A stretch of 64,000 nucleotides of DNA from Sphingomonas sp. G-3-2-10 (GTDB taxonomy: Bacteria > Pseudomonadota > Alphaproteobacteria > Sphingomonadales > Sphingomonadaceae), in NCBI RefSeq assembly GCF_012927115.1, contig NZ_JABBFY010000001.1:2852001-2916000 (forward strand). Direction: 5' to 3'. The translations under genes were made by a program, and so were the position numbers. The notes under the pieces were generated by a model that was not told the origin of the DNA, made no database searches, and saw only the letters and a list, made by a program, of their open reading frames with translations. Below are positions 26,614 through 35,049 of this stretch, piece after piece. How positions within the stretch are numbered: position 1 is the stretch's first letter; each line of letters starts with the position of its first letter.

Positions 26614-26868
26614 CTATGCCGTCTCGTCGTCCGGATCGAAGCGAGTGATCCGGCCCAACTGCAGCTCGTCGATGCGCAGCGTGCGGATATGGGCCTTGCC
26701 GATCCACAGCCGGCCAATGGCGAAGGCGCCGAGCGCGAGCGCCCCCATCGCCATCGCGCCGACCGCTACCGCCGTCGCGGTCGAGATGCCCGTCGCGGAT
26801 GCGCCGGTGGCCGTGGCGCCGACTGCGGTTGCGCCGTCCTGCTTGTGCGAGACGGCTTTGCCCTTCAC
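26614..26868 (-). CDS. Pentad-repeat protein coupled to ispG
   Basis: An 84-residue protein whose residues 15-74 are twelve consecutive five-residue units: [60 protein letters not shown]. Position 2 is usually hydrophobic, position 3 usually Gly and position 4 often Ala. This periodicity is like pentapeptide-repeat proteins, which form a right-handed beta helix, but without their usual A(D/N)LXX. No signal peptide is present; the hydrophobic core could also be membrane-associated. The start overlaps the ispG stop (ATGA, 26865-26868). Function unknown. Confidence 0.65.
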   Translation of the reverse strand: MKGKAVSHKQDGATAVGATATGASATGISTATAVAVGAMAMGALALGAFAIGRLWIGKAHIRTLRIDELQLGRITRFDPDDETA

Positions 26869-27989
26869 TCGGCCGCCTGCGCCGCGCTGTCGTTCGTCGC
26901 TTCGATCTCGGCGGCCTTGGCTTCGACCAGCTTGACGATGTGATCGATCATCCCGGCATCCTGCACGTGATGGTCGGTCACGCCCGACAGATAGACCATA
27001 TGCTTGCCGTTGCCGCCGCCGGTGATGCCGATGTCGGTCTCGCGCGCTTCGCCGGGGCCGTTGACCACGCAGCCGAGCACCGAAAGCGACATGGGGGTGC
27101 GGATATGCTGGAGCCGTTCCTCCAGCGCCTGCACCGTGCGGATCACGTCGAAGCCCTGCCGCGCGCAGCTGGGGCAGGAGACGACGCGGACACCCCGGTT
27201 ACGAATGCCCAGCGCCTTCAGAATCTCGAAGCCGACGCGGACTTCCTCTTCCGGCTCGGCCGAGAGGCTGACGCGGATCGTATCGCCGATGCCGTACCAG
27301 AGCAGCGAGCCGATCCCGATCGACGACTTGACCGTCCCGCCGACGAACCCGCCCGCTTCGGTGATGCCCAGATGCAGCGGGCAATCGACCATCTCGGCAA
27401 GCTGCTGATAGGCGGCGACCGCGAGGAACAGATCGCTGGCCTTCACCGCGACCTTATATTCGTGGAAGTCATGGTCCTGGAGCAGCTTGATGTGATCCAT
27501 CGCGGACTCGACCAGCGCTTCCGGACACGGCTCGCCATATTTCTCGAGCAGGTCTTTTTCGAGGCTACCGGCATTCACGCCGATGCGAATCGCGCAGCCA
27601 TTGGCCTTGGCCGCATCGACCACTTCCTTCACGCGTGCGGCCGAGCCGATATTCCCCGGATTGATGCGCAGGCAGGCGGCGCCGGCGTCGGCAGCTTCGA
27701 GCGCGCGCTTATAGTGGAAATGGATGTCCGCGACGATCGGCACGCGGCTGGCGCGGACGATCTGCTTGAGCGCGGCAGTCGATTCGACATCGGGGCAGCT
27801 CACCCGGATGATGTCGACGCCGGCATCCTCGCAGCGGCGGATCTGGTCGATCGTCGCCTTTGCGTCGGAGGTGAGCGTGTTGGTCATGGTCTGGACCGTC
27901 ACCGGGGCATCGCCCCCGACGGGGACGTTGCCGACCATGATCTGCCGCGAGGTGCGGCGATGGATATCGCGCCAGGGACGGATGGACAT
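26865..27989 (-). CDS. ispG: 4-hydroxy-3-methylbut-2-enyl diphosphate synthase IspG
   Basis: IspG (GcpE) converts the cyclic diphosphate MEcPP to HMBPP in the non-mevalonate isoprenoid pathway using a 4Fe-4S cluster. The 374-residue protein is the short bacterial form: a TIM barrel ([30 protein letters not shown]) and a C-terminal cluster domain with cysteines in [13 protein letters not shown] and [12 protein letters not shown]; a Glu follows in that motif. The start at 27989 lies in a 72-base gap to the EAL gene, which must hold its promoter. The pentad-repeat gene is coupled downstream. Confidence 0.96.
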   Translation of the reverse strand: MSIRPWRDIHRRTSRQIMVGNVPVGGDAPVTVQTMTNTLTSDAKATIDQIRRCEDAGVDIIRVSCPDVESTAALKQIVRASRVPIVADIHFHYKRALEAADAGAACLRINPGNIGSAARVKEVVDAAKANGCAIRIGVNAGSLEKDLLEKYGEPCPEALVESAMDHIKLLQDHDFHEYKVAVKASDLFLAVAAYQQLAEMVDCPLHLGITEAGGFVGGTVKSSIGIGSLLWYGIGDTIRVSLSAEPEEEVRVGFEILKALGIRNRGVRVVSCPSCARQGFDVIRTVQALEERLQHIRTPMSLSVLGCVVNGPGEARETDIGITGGGNGKHMVYLSGVTDHHVQDAGMIDHIVKLVEAKAAEIEATNDSAAQAAE

Positions 27990-28061
27990 GGGTGGCGCTA
28001 TACTCGCGCTGCGGTCTCAAGGGAACGCCCGGCGTGCGCCTGCACCGAAAGCGGACGAAAT

Positions 28062-29339
28062 CTACGCGACACGCCGCGAAGGCGTCGCCGGCGCATGCGG
28101 TTCGGCGGTCGCCGCCACCCCCAGCATATGCTGCTGCGCAGCCACCAGCGGCATCGGGCGGCTGAACAGATAGCCTTGCCCATAGGTGACCCCGAGTTCG
28201 CGCAGCACGTCGCGTTCTTCGCAACGCTCGATCCCCTCCGCCACGATCGACGCACCGATGCGGGTAGCGAAACCCACCAGCGCACTGGCCAGCGCGCGGC
28301 GGGCGAGATCGCGGTCAACGTCGCGGGTGAGGCTCATGTCGAGCTTCAGGATATCGGGCTCGAGCGCGATGATGTGCCGCAGGCTGGAATAGCCCGCGCC
28401 GACATCATCGATCGCGATCCGCGCATATTCGCGCAGCCGGTCGAGCGATCCGCGCAGCTCGCTGTAATTCTCCACCCGCGCATGTTCGGTCAGTTCGAGG
28501 ACGAGGTTCGGCACCTGCGCCTCACGGAGGAAGGGCAGCAACCGGCCCGAAAGCACCGTCTCGGGCGAAACGTTGATCGAGACATAATGATCGCCCGGCA
28601 CATAAGCGCTGGCGGCGAGCGCGTTGCGCACCGCCGCCAGTTCAAGATCGATGCCGAGACCGACTTCGAACGCTTCCTCGAACCACTCGTTGGGCGGACG
28701 CTGGCCTGCGTCGGCGAAGCGGGCGAGCGCTTCGCACCCGGCGCTGCGGCCAGTTGCCAGCCGGTGGATCGGCTGGAGGAAGATGGCGGGCTGACCGAGG
28801 TCGATCGCTTCCTCGACGCGCGCCCCGATCAGCGCCTGCGCGCGATCGGCGTCGCGCTGCTGCTCGATCTGGTCGATCGCGAGGTCGGCGAACGCGCGCA
28901 GCGTGCTGAGGTCGCGTGCGTTGAGCGTATGGTTGGGCGTGCGGCTGAGGCAGCAGAAGCTGCCATAGACGCTGCCGTCCTTGAGCCGCAGCGGCACGTT
29001 CATATGCGCGCCGACGGGCAGCGCATCGGTGATCGGCAAGGTGCGGGCGAAAGGGATTTCGCCGGCATCGGCGATCAGTTCGGGCAAGCGGCCGTGCAGG
29101 ATATGATAGCAGAACGTGTCTTCGCTCGGCTCCGAATCGCCGGGCTTGGACGGCACCGGGATATCGGTGCTGATATGCGTGAATTGCCGCCGGTCACCGA
29201 CGAATCGCGAGGCGAAGGCGATTTCCATGCCGAGATGCTGGCGCACGGCGTCGAGGATCGCGTCGATCTGCGAGCGGCCGGGCGCCGGCGGCGGCAGATC
29301 GCTTGCGCTCAGGAATCCGTTTAACGGATTGATCGTCAT
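28062..29339 (-). CDS. GAF-EAL cyclic-di-GMP phosphodiesterase
   Basis: A 425-residue soluble signalling protein. Residues about 20-160 form a GAF-like sensor (DTFCYHILHGRLPELIADAG, GAHMNVPLRLKDGSVYGSFC), and about 170-410 an EAL domain. The catalytic set looks intact: EAL in GCEALARF (Glu203), Asn in SINVSPE, ELTE, the Asp pair in IDDVGAGYSSL, Lys in LKLDMSL, Glu in VAEGIE and Gln in GQGYLFSRP. So it should hydrolyse cyclic di-GMP to pGpG. No GGDEF domain is present. ATG 29339 follows GGGAGG with a good spacing. It diverges from an acyltransferase gene over 129 bases. Confidence 0.92.
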   Translation of the reverse strand: MTINPLNGFLSASDLPPPAPGRSQIDAILDAVRQHLGMEIAFASRFVGDRRQFTHISTDIPVPSKPGDSEPSEDTFCYHILHGRLPELIADAGEIPFARTLPITDALPVGAHMNVPLRLKDGSVYGSFCCLSRTPNHTLNARDLSTLRAFADLAIDQIEQQRDADRAQALIGARVEEAIDLGQPAIFLQPIHRLATGRSAGCEALARFADAGQRPPNEWFEEAFEVGLGIDLELAAVRNALAASAYVPGDHYVSINVSPETVLSGRLLPFLREAQVPNLVLELTEHARVENYSELRGSLDRLREYARIAIDDVGAGYSSLRHIIALEPDILKLDMSLTRDVDRDLARRALASALVGFATRIGASIVAEGIERCEERDVLRELGVTYGQGYLFSRPMPLVAAQQHMLGVAATAEPHAPATPSRRVA

Positions 29340-29402
29340 CGAATTTCCTCCCGCACCCTTCGCCACCCTTTCGGGGCGAACCGGTTGCGAAAGCATGAAG
29401 CT

Positions 29403-29443
29403 AAGGGAAACTGCGTACGGAACGTTCCCGTAACGCTTCCCTT
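29403..29443. promoter_or_regulatory. Imperfect inverted repeat in the EAL/acyltransferase divergent promoter region
   Basis: AAGGGAA at 29403-29409 faces TTCCCTT at 29437-29443, with the inner parts GCGTACGGAACG and CGTTCCCGTAACGC also largely complementary. It ends 25 bases before the acyltransferase start, where a regulator could bind. A third AAGGGA at 29457-29462 is the probable ribosome site. Confidence 0.4.
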
Positions 29444-29468
29444 ACGCGCCGCCGCTAAGGGAATGGCG

Positions 29469-30677
29469 ATGCACCCGAGTGGCGCCAGTTCGAGCAGTAC
29501 CCCAAGCCAGCGCCATTATGGGCTCGACTGGCTGCGCATCGCTGCGTTCGCGCTGCTGATCCTCTACCATATCGGCATGGCCTTCGCGCCGTGGCAGTGG
29601 GTGATCCACACCGCCTATCACTTCCCCGGTCTGATCGGGCCGATGGCGCTGCTGACGCCGTGGCGGCTGCCGTTGCTGTTCGCGGTCTCGGGCTATGCCT
29701 CGCGCGCGTTGTTCGACAAGTCGGGCAGCGCCGGGCCGTTCGCGCGATCCCGAGTCAGAAGGCTGCTGATTCCGCTGGGCTTCGGCATGGTCGTGTTGGT
29801 GCCGTTGGAGATGTGGGTGCTGGTGATGGAGGGCGGCTATACCGGCTCGTACCTCCATTTCTGGACCAGCGATTATTGGCGCTGGGGCGAATTTCACGGC
29901 CGCGAATTCCCGAGCTGGGAGCATCTGTGGTTCGTCGCCTATCTGGCGGCCTATACCTTCCTGCTGGCCGGTGCGCTGGCATGGCGCGGCGAACGGGTGT
30001 TCGCACTGTTCGACAAGGCCGCCGCGTGGCTGGCGACGGGCAACCGCATCCTGTGGGCGCCGGCCCTCGCGCTGGTCGCGATGAAGCTGGCGCTGCTGTT
30101 CGTCGTGCCCGAGCGGCAGGGGCTGTTCCGCGACTGGTCCGGCCATGCGCAATATCTGCCGATCTTCCTTGCGGGCTTCGTCCTTGGCGGCACGCTTTCG
30201 TTGTGGCCAGCGATTGCGCGGGTGTGGAAACCGGCATTGCTGCTCGCCGCCGTGGCGGGCGCGATCGATGTGGCGATGGAGCTCAACTATCCCGGCGCGA
30301 CGCCGATCGGGCATGGCGCGATGGCGATCGACCGGGCGGCGCGGATCGCGATGGGCTGGTTCATGATCGTCGCGCTGTTCCACATCGCCCAGACATGGTG
30401 GAATCGAGACCATCCGTGGCGCGCGACTTTGGCCGAAGCGGTGTTCCCCTTCTACCTGATCCACCATCCGGTGATCGTGCTGCTGGCCTGGTACAGCCTG
30501 CCGCTGAAGCTGAGCGCGGGCGCGGAATTCGTGCTGCTGTTCACTGGCACGGCGGCAGCCTGCCTCGCTTTCTACCTGATCGGTCGCGACATTGGCTGGC
30601 TGCGCCCGTTCATCGGGCTTTCGTCAAAGCCCCTCGCGAAACCGGCGGCTGCCGCGCAGCTCGGTCCCGCCGGCTAG
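29469..30677 (+). CDS. Acyltransferase-3 family membrane protein (paralogue 1)
   Basis: A 402-residue inner-membrane protein of the acyltransferase 3 (OafB/NodX-like) family, with about ten helices. The family opening HYGLDWLRIAAFALLILYHI carries the important Arg-His pattern; AVSGYASRALF follows, and AVFPFYLIHHPVIVLLAWY is near the end. Members acylate sugars of envelope polysaccharides or other small acceptors. ATG 29469 is preferred over ATG 29463 for its spacing from AAGGGA. It is paralogous to the gene at 31541-32716, and its 3' end overlaps that of the LytTR gene by 54 bases (30624-30677). Confidence 0.88.
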   Translation: MHPSGASSSSTPSQRHYGLDWLRIAAFALLILYHIGMAFAPWQWVIHTAYHFPGLIGPMALLTPWRLPLLFAVSGYASRALFDKSGSAGPFARSRVRRLLIPLGFGMVVLVPLEMWVLVMEGGYTGSYLHFWTSDYWRWGEFHGREFPSWEHLWFVAYLAAYTFLLAGALAWRGERVFALFDKAAAWLATGNRILWAPALALVAMKLALLFVVPERQGLFRDWSGHAQYLPIFLAGFVLGGTLSLWPAIARVWKPALLLAAVAGAIDVAMELNYPGATPIGHGAMAIDRAARIAMGWFMIVALFHIAQTWWNRDHPWRATLAEAVFPFYLIHHPVIVLLAWYSLPLKLSAGAEFVLLFTGTAAACLAFYLIGRDIGWLRPFIGLSSKPLAKPAAAAQLGPAG

Positions 30678-31454
30678 AGTCACGGTAAAGTCGCCGCTGC
30701 GGTCGGTTTCGACCGAGCGCACCGCCGCGCGGCGGACCAGCCGCCCGCGATGGATCCGCGCGAAGCCGCTGCCGAGCTGGTCTTCCACCGCCGCCAGCGT
30801 CGAACGGTGGAGCAGGATCCGCTGGCCCCAGGCGATCTCGACATAGTTGCCCGCCGACGCCGCCCAGTCGATCTCGTCGACCGGCACGCGATGGACCATG
30901 TTCCCGTCGGGGATTTCGAGGATCGTGGCGGCATCGCTCTCCGGCAACGGCCGGGCGAGAAGCCACTGGCCGAATCCGACGAACGCCAGCCCCATCGCAT
31001 AGGTCGCGACGTCCTTGCGATATTCGTAGAGCAGCGCCATCGGCCAGTCGTCGAACGCATAGCTCTCGCCGCCGCTCGCGTAGACCAGCTTCCGCAGCGC
31101 GACCATCGCGACGACATGGACCAGCGACACCGGCGCCGTCGCCAGCGCGTGGAGCAGCACCGCCATGCCCCATGAGAAACGCGGCGGCCGCAGCCGCGCG
31201 GTGAGCCACCACAGCAAGGGGATCAGCGCGATCCACACCGCGACGCTGGTCAGCTGCCACGTCCAGACGTGCGCGCGCGTCTCGGCGACGCCCAGCTTGG
31301 CCATGTCCTCGATCGTCGATTCGACATTGGCGACCGACTGGATCGCAATGAAAGCGATCCCGCCCGCGATCAGCCACAGCAGATGCCGGCGGCGCAGCGC
31401 ATCGCCGCTCGCCCCGCCTCCCCCGCCGTTCGTCCCTGCCGCCCGATCCGCCAT
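30624..31454 (-). CDS. Membrane-anchored LytTR transcriptional regulator
   Basis: A 276-residue regulator. Residues about 20-165 contain four hydrophobic segments, and about 180-276 form a LytTR DNA-binding domain (VDEIDWAASAGNYVEIAWG, ILLHRSTLAAVEDQL, FARIHRGRLVRRAAVRSVE, GDFTVTLAGGTELRGSRRF). This membrane-LytTR architecture lacks a receiver domain, so it probably senses a membrane or external signal directly. ATG 31454 is the only in-frame Met at a sensible place. It lies between two paralogous acyltransferase genes: divergent from one by 86 bases and tail-overlapping the other by 54. That arrangement suggests it controls at least one of them. Confidence 0.87.
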   Translation of the reverse strand: MADRAAGTNGGGGGASGDALRRRHLLWLIAGGIAFIAIQSVANVESTIEDMAKLGVAETRAHVWTWQLTSVAVWIALIPLLWWLTARLRPPRFSWGMAVLLHALATAPVSLVHVVAMVALRKLVYASGGESYAFDDWPMALLYEYRKDVATYAMGLAFVGFGQWLLARPLPESDAATILEIPDGNMVHRVPVDEIDWAASAGNYVEIAWGQRILLHRSTLAAVEDQLGSGFARIHRGRLVRRAAVRSVETDRSGDFTVTLAGGTELRGSRRFREGL

Positions 31455-31540
31455 CCCGCGCCCGCCGCCATTCCTCCCTCTTCGATAGAGGCGCGGCGGG
31501 CCGCCCGCTAGCCATCGCGCATCGCAAGAGGAGGGACCGG

Positions 31541-32716
31541 ATGGACCGGCATTACGGGATGGACTGGCTGCGGATCGGGGCGTTCGCGCTGCTGATCCTT
31601 TATCATATCGGCATGTTCTTCGTGCCCTGGGGGTGGCACGTGAAGACCGCGCAGCCGCTCGACTGGGTGGCGGTGCCGATGCTGGCGGCCAACGCATGGC
31701 GGCTGCCGTTGCTGTTCGTGGTGGCGGGCTATGCCAGCGCGGCGCTGTATGGAAAGGAAAGCGTCGCGGCGTTCGTGACGTCGCGCGCGGCACGGCTGCT
31801 GATCCCTCTGGTCTTCGCGATGATCCTCCTGATCCCGGTCCAGCCGTGGATCGAACTGATGTTCAAGCACGGCTATGCGGGCAGCTTCGCGCGTTTCTGG
31901 ACGCGCGACTATTTCCGCTTCGAGGCGATCGACGGGATCGTCGTGCCGACATGGCAGCATCTGTGGTTCGTGGTCTATCTGTGGGTGTACACCATGCTGG
32001 TGGTGGGGATCATCGCGGTGACGCCCGCCCGCGCGCAGGAGAGTTTCGCGCGGTTCATGGACGATCTGCTGAGCGGTCCGGGGCTGCTGATCGTGCCGAT
32101 CGCATGGCTGGCGGTGCATATGGCGATCAGCGGACCGGATGCGAAGGAAACCCATGCGCTGGTCGACGATATGGTCGCGCACCGCATGTATTTTCCCGCC
32201 TTCGTCTTCGGCTTTTTCCTGCGCGATGCGCCCGGCACCTGGGCCGCGATCCGGCGCTGGTGGAAGGTCGCCGCCATACTGGCGCTGCTCGGCTATGGAG
32301 TCGTCGCGGGAATCGAGATGGCGTGGCCGGGCGACACCCGCGCGCCCGCCGAATGGGCGATGCTGTTCCGCGCCGCGCGGCTGATGCAAGGCTGGTGCGC
32401 GGTGCTCGCGCTGATCGGGATCGCCGATCGCTATTGGAACCGCGATCACAAATGGCGGCCGATGCTGACCGAGGCGGTGTTCCCTTTCTACATCATCCAT
32501 CAGAGCATCATCGTGCTGGCCGGATGGTGGCTGCTGTCCTTCGCGCTTTCGCCGGGCGCGGAGTTCGTCATCCTCGTCGCGGCAACCGTAGCGGGATGCT
32601 GGGCATTCTATCTGATCGGGCGCGAAATCACGTTCCTGCGGCCGCTGATCGGGCTGCGGCTGGCACGGCCCGGACGATCTGCTAAGGCGGCGGCGCAACC
32701 CGTGGGAGTGCCGTGA
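31541..32716 (+). CDS. Acyltransferase-3 family membrane protein (paralogue 2)
   Basis: A 391-residue acyltransferase 3 family protein closely similar in plan to the one at 29469-30677: both have DWLRI, AFALLILYHIGM, WRLPLLF, GYAS, then WNRDH and EAVFPFY, AFYLIGR and LRP near the end. About ten membrane helices are expected. The ATG follows AGGAGGG with a short spacing, a strong ribosome site, so it is probably well translated. Its TGA overlaps the next ATG (TGATG at 32714-32718). The divergent LytTR gene is the likely regulator. The acylated substrate is unknown. Confidence 0.88.
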   Translation: MDRHYGMDWLRIGAFALLILYHIGMFFVPWGWHVKTAQPLDWVAVPMLAANAWRLPLLFVVAGYASAALYGKESVAAFVTSRAARLLIPLVFAMILLIPVQPWIELMFKHGYAGSFARFWTRDYFRFEAIDGIVVPTWQHLWFVVYLWVYTMLVVGIIAVTPARAQESFARFMDDLLSGPGLLIVPIAWLAVHMAISGPDAKETHALVDDMVAHRMYFPAFVFGFFLRDAPGTWAAIRRWWKVAAILALLGYGVVAGIEMAWPGDTRAPAEWAMLFRAARLMQGWCAVLALIGIADRYWNRDHKWRPMLTEAVFPFYIIHQSIIVLAGWWLLSFALSPGAEFVILVAATVAGCWAFYLIGREITFLRPLIGLRLARPGRSAKAAAQPVGVP

Positions 32717-33699
32717 TGCGCCTCTTCCTGATACTGCTCGGAGCCTTTCTGATGACCAACCCCGCCAGTGCGCAGGAGCGCCCCAAATGGACTCTGGTGA
32801 TCCACGGCGGGGCCGGGATCATCGAAAAGAGCCGGATCACGCCCGAAGCCGAAGCAGGCGTCCGCGCTGGGCTCGAGGCAGCGCTGGCCGCCGGATCCAA
32901 GGTGCTGGAAGAGGGCGGAACCGCGCTCGACGCGGTGCAGGCCGCGGTGCAGGTGCTGGAGGACGATCCGCATTTCAACGCCGGGCGCGGCGCGGTGTTC
33001 ACCTGGGACGGGATCAACGAACTCGATTCGGCGATCATGGACGGCCGCACCCGCGCGGCGGGTTCGATCGCCGGATCGACCACCACGCGCCATCCCGTAG
33101 CGCTGGCCCGTGCGGTGATGGAGCATAGCCCGCACGTGATGCTGAGCGGCGAAGGCGCCGACGAGTTCGCGCGCGAGCAGGGATTGGAGCAGGTGGAGAA
33201 TAGCTGGTTCGGCACCCCCGAGCGCCGCCGCCAGCTCGACGAGCTCAAGTCGCGCCGGGCCAACTGGTTCGACGTCGACCTGAAATACGGCACGGTCGGC
33301 GCGGTGGCGATGGACAGCCACGGCAATGTCGCCGCCGCGACTTCGACCGGCGGGCTGACCGGCAAGCGCTGGGGCCGGATCGGCGATTCGCCGGTCATCG
33401 GCGCGGGCACCTATGCCGACAATCGCGCCTGCGCGGTCTCGGCCACCGGCGCGGGCGAATTCTTCATCCGCGAAGGCGTGGCGCACGAGATCTGCGCAAG
33501 GGTGCGCTTCAAGGGCGAGACGCTGAAGCAGGCCGCCGACACGGTGATGGCGGAGACCCGCGATCTGGGCGGCACCGGCGGGGTGATCGTCACCGGGCCG
33601 ACCGGCGAGATGGCGTGGAGCTTCAACACCCCTGGCATGTACCGGGGCAAGGCATCGTCGAACGGCGAACGCGTCGTGGAATTTTACGGCGAGCAGTGA
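32716..33699 (+). CDS. Exported isoaspartyl peptidase/L-asparaginase (Ntn hydrolase)
   Basis: A 327-residue T2-family Ntn hydrolase with a signal peptide (residues 1-19, ending ASA), so periplasmic. It would autocleave at Thr193 in LKYGTVGAVAMD, whose Thr becomes the nucleophile that removes isoaspartyl residues or deamidates asparagine. Other marks are IHGGAGIIEKSR, FNAGRGAVF, NELDSAIMDG and GRIGDSPVIGAGTYAD. I use ATG 32716 (GGGAG seven bases before); GTG 32713 is one codon earlier. It is coupled to the upstream acyltransferase by TGATG. The terminator-like repeat at 33706-33825 follows. Confidence 0.92.
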   Translation: MRLFLILLGAFLMTNPASAQERPKWTLVIHGGAGIIEKSRITPEAEAGVRAGLEAALAAGSKVLEEGGTALDAVQAAVQVLEDDPHFNAGRGAVFTWDGINELDSAIMDGRTRAAGSIAGSTTTRHPVALARAVMEHSPHVMLSGEGADEFAREQGLEQVENSWFGTPERRRQLDELKSRRANWFDVDLKYGTVGAVAMDSHGNVAAATSTGGLTGKRWGRIGDSPVIGAGTYADNRACAVSATGAGEFFIREGVAHEICARVRFKGETLKQAADTVMAETRDLGGTGGVIVTGPTGEMAWSFNTPGMYRGKASSNGERVVEFYGEQ

Positions 33700-33705
33700 A
33701 GTTCA

Positions 33706-33825
33706 AATCCTCCCCCGGAGGGGGAGGTGGCAGCGCAGCTGACGGAGGGGGAGCGCCACAGGCGATATCGCTTGGGGCAAGCCTCCCACCGCTTCGCGGT
33801 CCCCCTCCCCCTCCGGGGGAGGATT
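33706..33825. repeat. Palindromic dispersed element with perfect 22-bp inverted ends
   Basis: Bases 33706-33727 and 33804-33825 are perfect inverted copies over 22 bases (CCTCCCCCGGAGGGGGAGG core), enclosing about 76 bases that include a second pyrimidine/purine block. The ends are nearly self-complementary. This resembles GC-rich miniature elements common between genes in sphingomonads and other alphaproteobacteria. It follows the asparaginase stop by six bases and ends 16 bases before the nuclease start. Confidence 0.75.
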
Positions 33826-33841
33826 GAGTAAGGCTTCCCGC

Positions 33842-34687
33842 ATGATTCGCGCACTCCTTCCGCTGCTCGCGGCAATCGCCGCCCTGCTCCCCAGCCCGGC
33901 CTTCGCTTATTGGGAATATGGGCACGAGACCGTTGCCCAGATCGCCTATCGCAACGTGAAGCCGCAGACGCGCGTCGCGATCCAGCGGATGCTCGCGCGA
34001 TCCTCGATGCTGGAGACGCCGGAATGCCCGGCGCGGACGATCGAGGAAGCCAGCGTCTGGGCCGATTGCCTCAAGAAGCTGGGGCCCCGTTTCAGCTACA
34101 CCTCGTCGTGGCACTATCAGAACGTCAATGTCTGCAAGCCGTTCGACCTGAAAAGCGCCTGCCGCGACGGCAATTGCGTGTCGGCGCAGGTCGAGCGCGA
34201 CATGAAGCTGCTCAAGGATCCGAAAGTGCCGCTGCGCGAACGGATCCAGGCGCTCGCCTTCCTGATCCATTTCGTCGGCGACCTGCATATGCCGCTCCAT
34301 GCCGGCGATCATGACGATCTGGGCGGGAACCGAGTCCGCGCGGCCTATGGCATCTACGCGCCCGAGCGGCTGAACCTGCACAGCGTGTGGGACGGATGGC
34401 TTGCCGAACGCGCCATCTCGACCCCGCCGTCGCTCGTCCGCCTCTATCCGCAGGCCGAGCGCACGCCGATCATGGCCGGCACCGTCGAGGAGTGGAGCCG
34501 CGAGAGCTGGACCATCGCCCGCGACGTTACCTATGCGACCGCGCTGGGCGGCGATCCGTGCGGGCCGACGCCGCAGCGCGTGCGGCTGGACGAAGCGACG
34601 ATCGAGCGGCTGGTCGATCCGTCGCGGTTGCAGGTGGTGCGCGGCGGGTTGCGGCTGGCACGGCTGCTGGACGAAGCGCTGGGTTAG
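33842..34687 (+). CDS. Exported S1/P1-type nuclease
   Basis: A 281-residue secreted nuclease. The signal peptide ends near residue 22-23 so the mature protein begins with Trp24 in YWEYGHETVAQIA, as in S1/P1 nucleases, where the N-terminal Trp amine and His bind zinc. Further ligands are visible in LIHFVGDLHMPLHAGDHDD and in NLHSVWDGW. These trinuclear-zinc enzymes cut single-stranded DNA and RNA and remove 3' phosphates. Start ATG 33842 is preferred to an upstream TTG. The stop shares TTAG (34684-34687) with the stop of the convergent small gene. It would supply nucleotides or phosphate from outside. Confidence 0.9.
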   Translation: MIRALLPLLAAIAALLPSPAFAYWEYGHETVAQIAYRNVKPQTRVAIQRMLARSSMLETPECPARTIEEASVWADCLKKLGPRFSYTSSWHYQNVNVCKPFDLKSACRDGNCVSAQVERDMKLLKDPKVPLRERIQALAFLIHFVGDLHMPLHAGDHDDLGGNRVRAAYGIYAPERLNLHSVWDGWLAERAISTPPSLVRLYPQAERTPIMAGTVEEWSRESWTIARDVTYATALGGDPCGPTPQRVRLDEATIERLVDPSRLQVVRGGLRLARLLDEALG

Positions 34688-34920
34688 TTTTCACCGCTCC
34701 AGCGCCAGCGCATCCCGCCTTCGGTCTTGTTGACACACAGCATCACATAGATGGCGAGGACCGGGATCAGCAGCGCCAGGAACGCCGTACCGAACCGTTT
34801 GGCGAGGAACGCGATCGCGACGCTCAGCGTCGCCACGACCAGCGTGGCGACCCAGCCCTGCCAGCTCGCCGGCGACACGCCCCAGCCGAAGCGCTTCGCC
34901 CGGAACCAATAACCGGTCAC
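34684..34920 (-). CDS. Small two-helix membrane protein, unknown
   Basis: A 78-residue protein with two hydrophobic segments (WVATLVVATLSVAIAFLA and FLALLIPVLAIYVMLC) and a basic N-terminus. I recognise no family. It overlaps the 33-residue upstream gene by ATGA (34917-34920) and shares its stop with the nuclease. These features and normal GC-rich codon use support a real gene. It may form part of a cluster that runs from the SPFH gene at 36392 down to here. Confidence 0.55.
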   Translation of the reverse strand: MTGYWFRAKRFGWGVSPASWQGWVATLVVATLSVAIAFLAKRFGTAFLALLIPVLAIYVMLCVNKTEGGMRWRWSGEN

Positions 34921-35018
34921 AGGAACATCACCCCTGCGCCGATCCCGATCATGGCGATCGCGGCGACCACGAGCAGCTTCACCCGCCCGGGCTTCGCATG
35001 AGCCATCATGAACATCAT
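34917..35018 (-). CDS. Tiny single-span membrane protein, 33 residues
   Basis: A 33-residue protein: MMFMMAHAKPGRVK then one hydrophobic helix LLVVAAIAMIGIGAGVMFL. ATG 35018 (or 35015) follows GGGAGGACGGG, a strong ribosome site on the minus strand. Its TGA overlaps the next ATG, as is common for real genes here. No homologue is recognised, and the size leaves room for doubt. It could be a small membrane subunit or simply a coupling peptide for the 78-residue gene. Confidence 0.45.
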   Translation of the reverse strand: MMFMMAHAKPGRVKLLVVAAIAMIGIGAGVMFL

Positions 35019-35049
35019 CCCGTCCTCCCGTTTCGATGGATTGGAGGGC

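Noticed and set aside
26799..29324. Plus-strand open frame of about 841 residues
   Set aside because: Antisense to ispG and the EAL gene, both with intact catalytic motifs.
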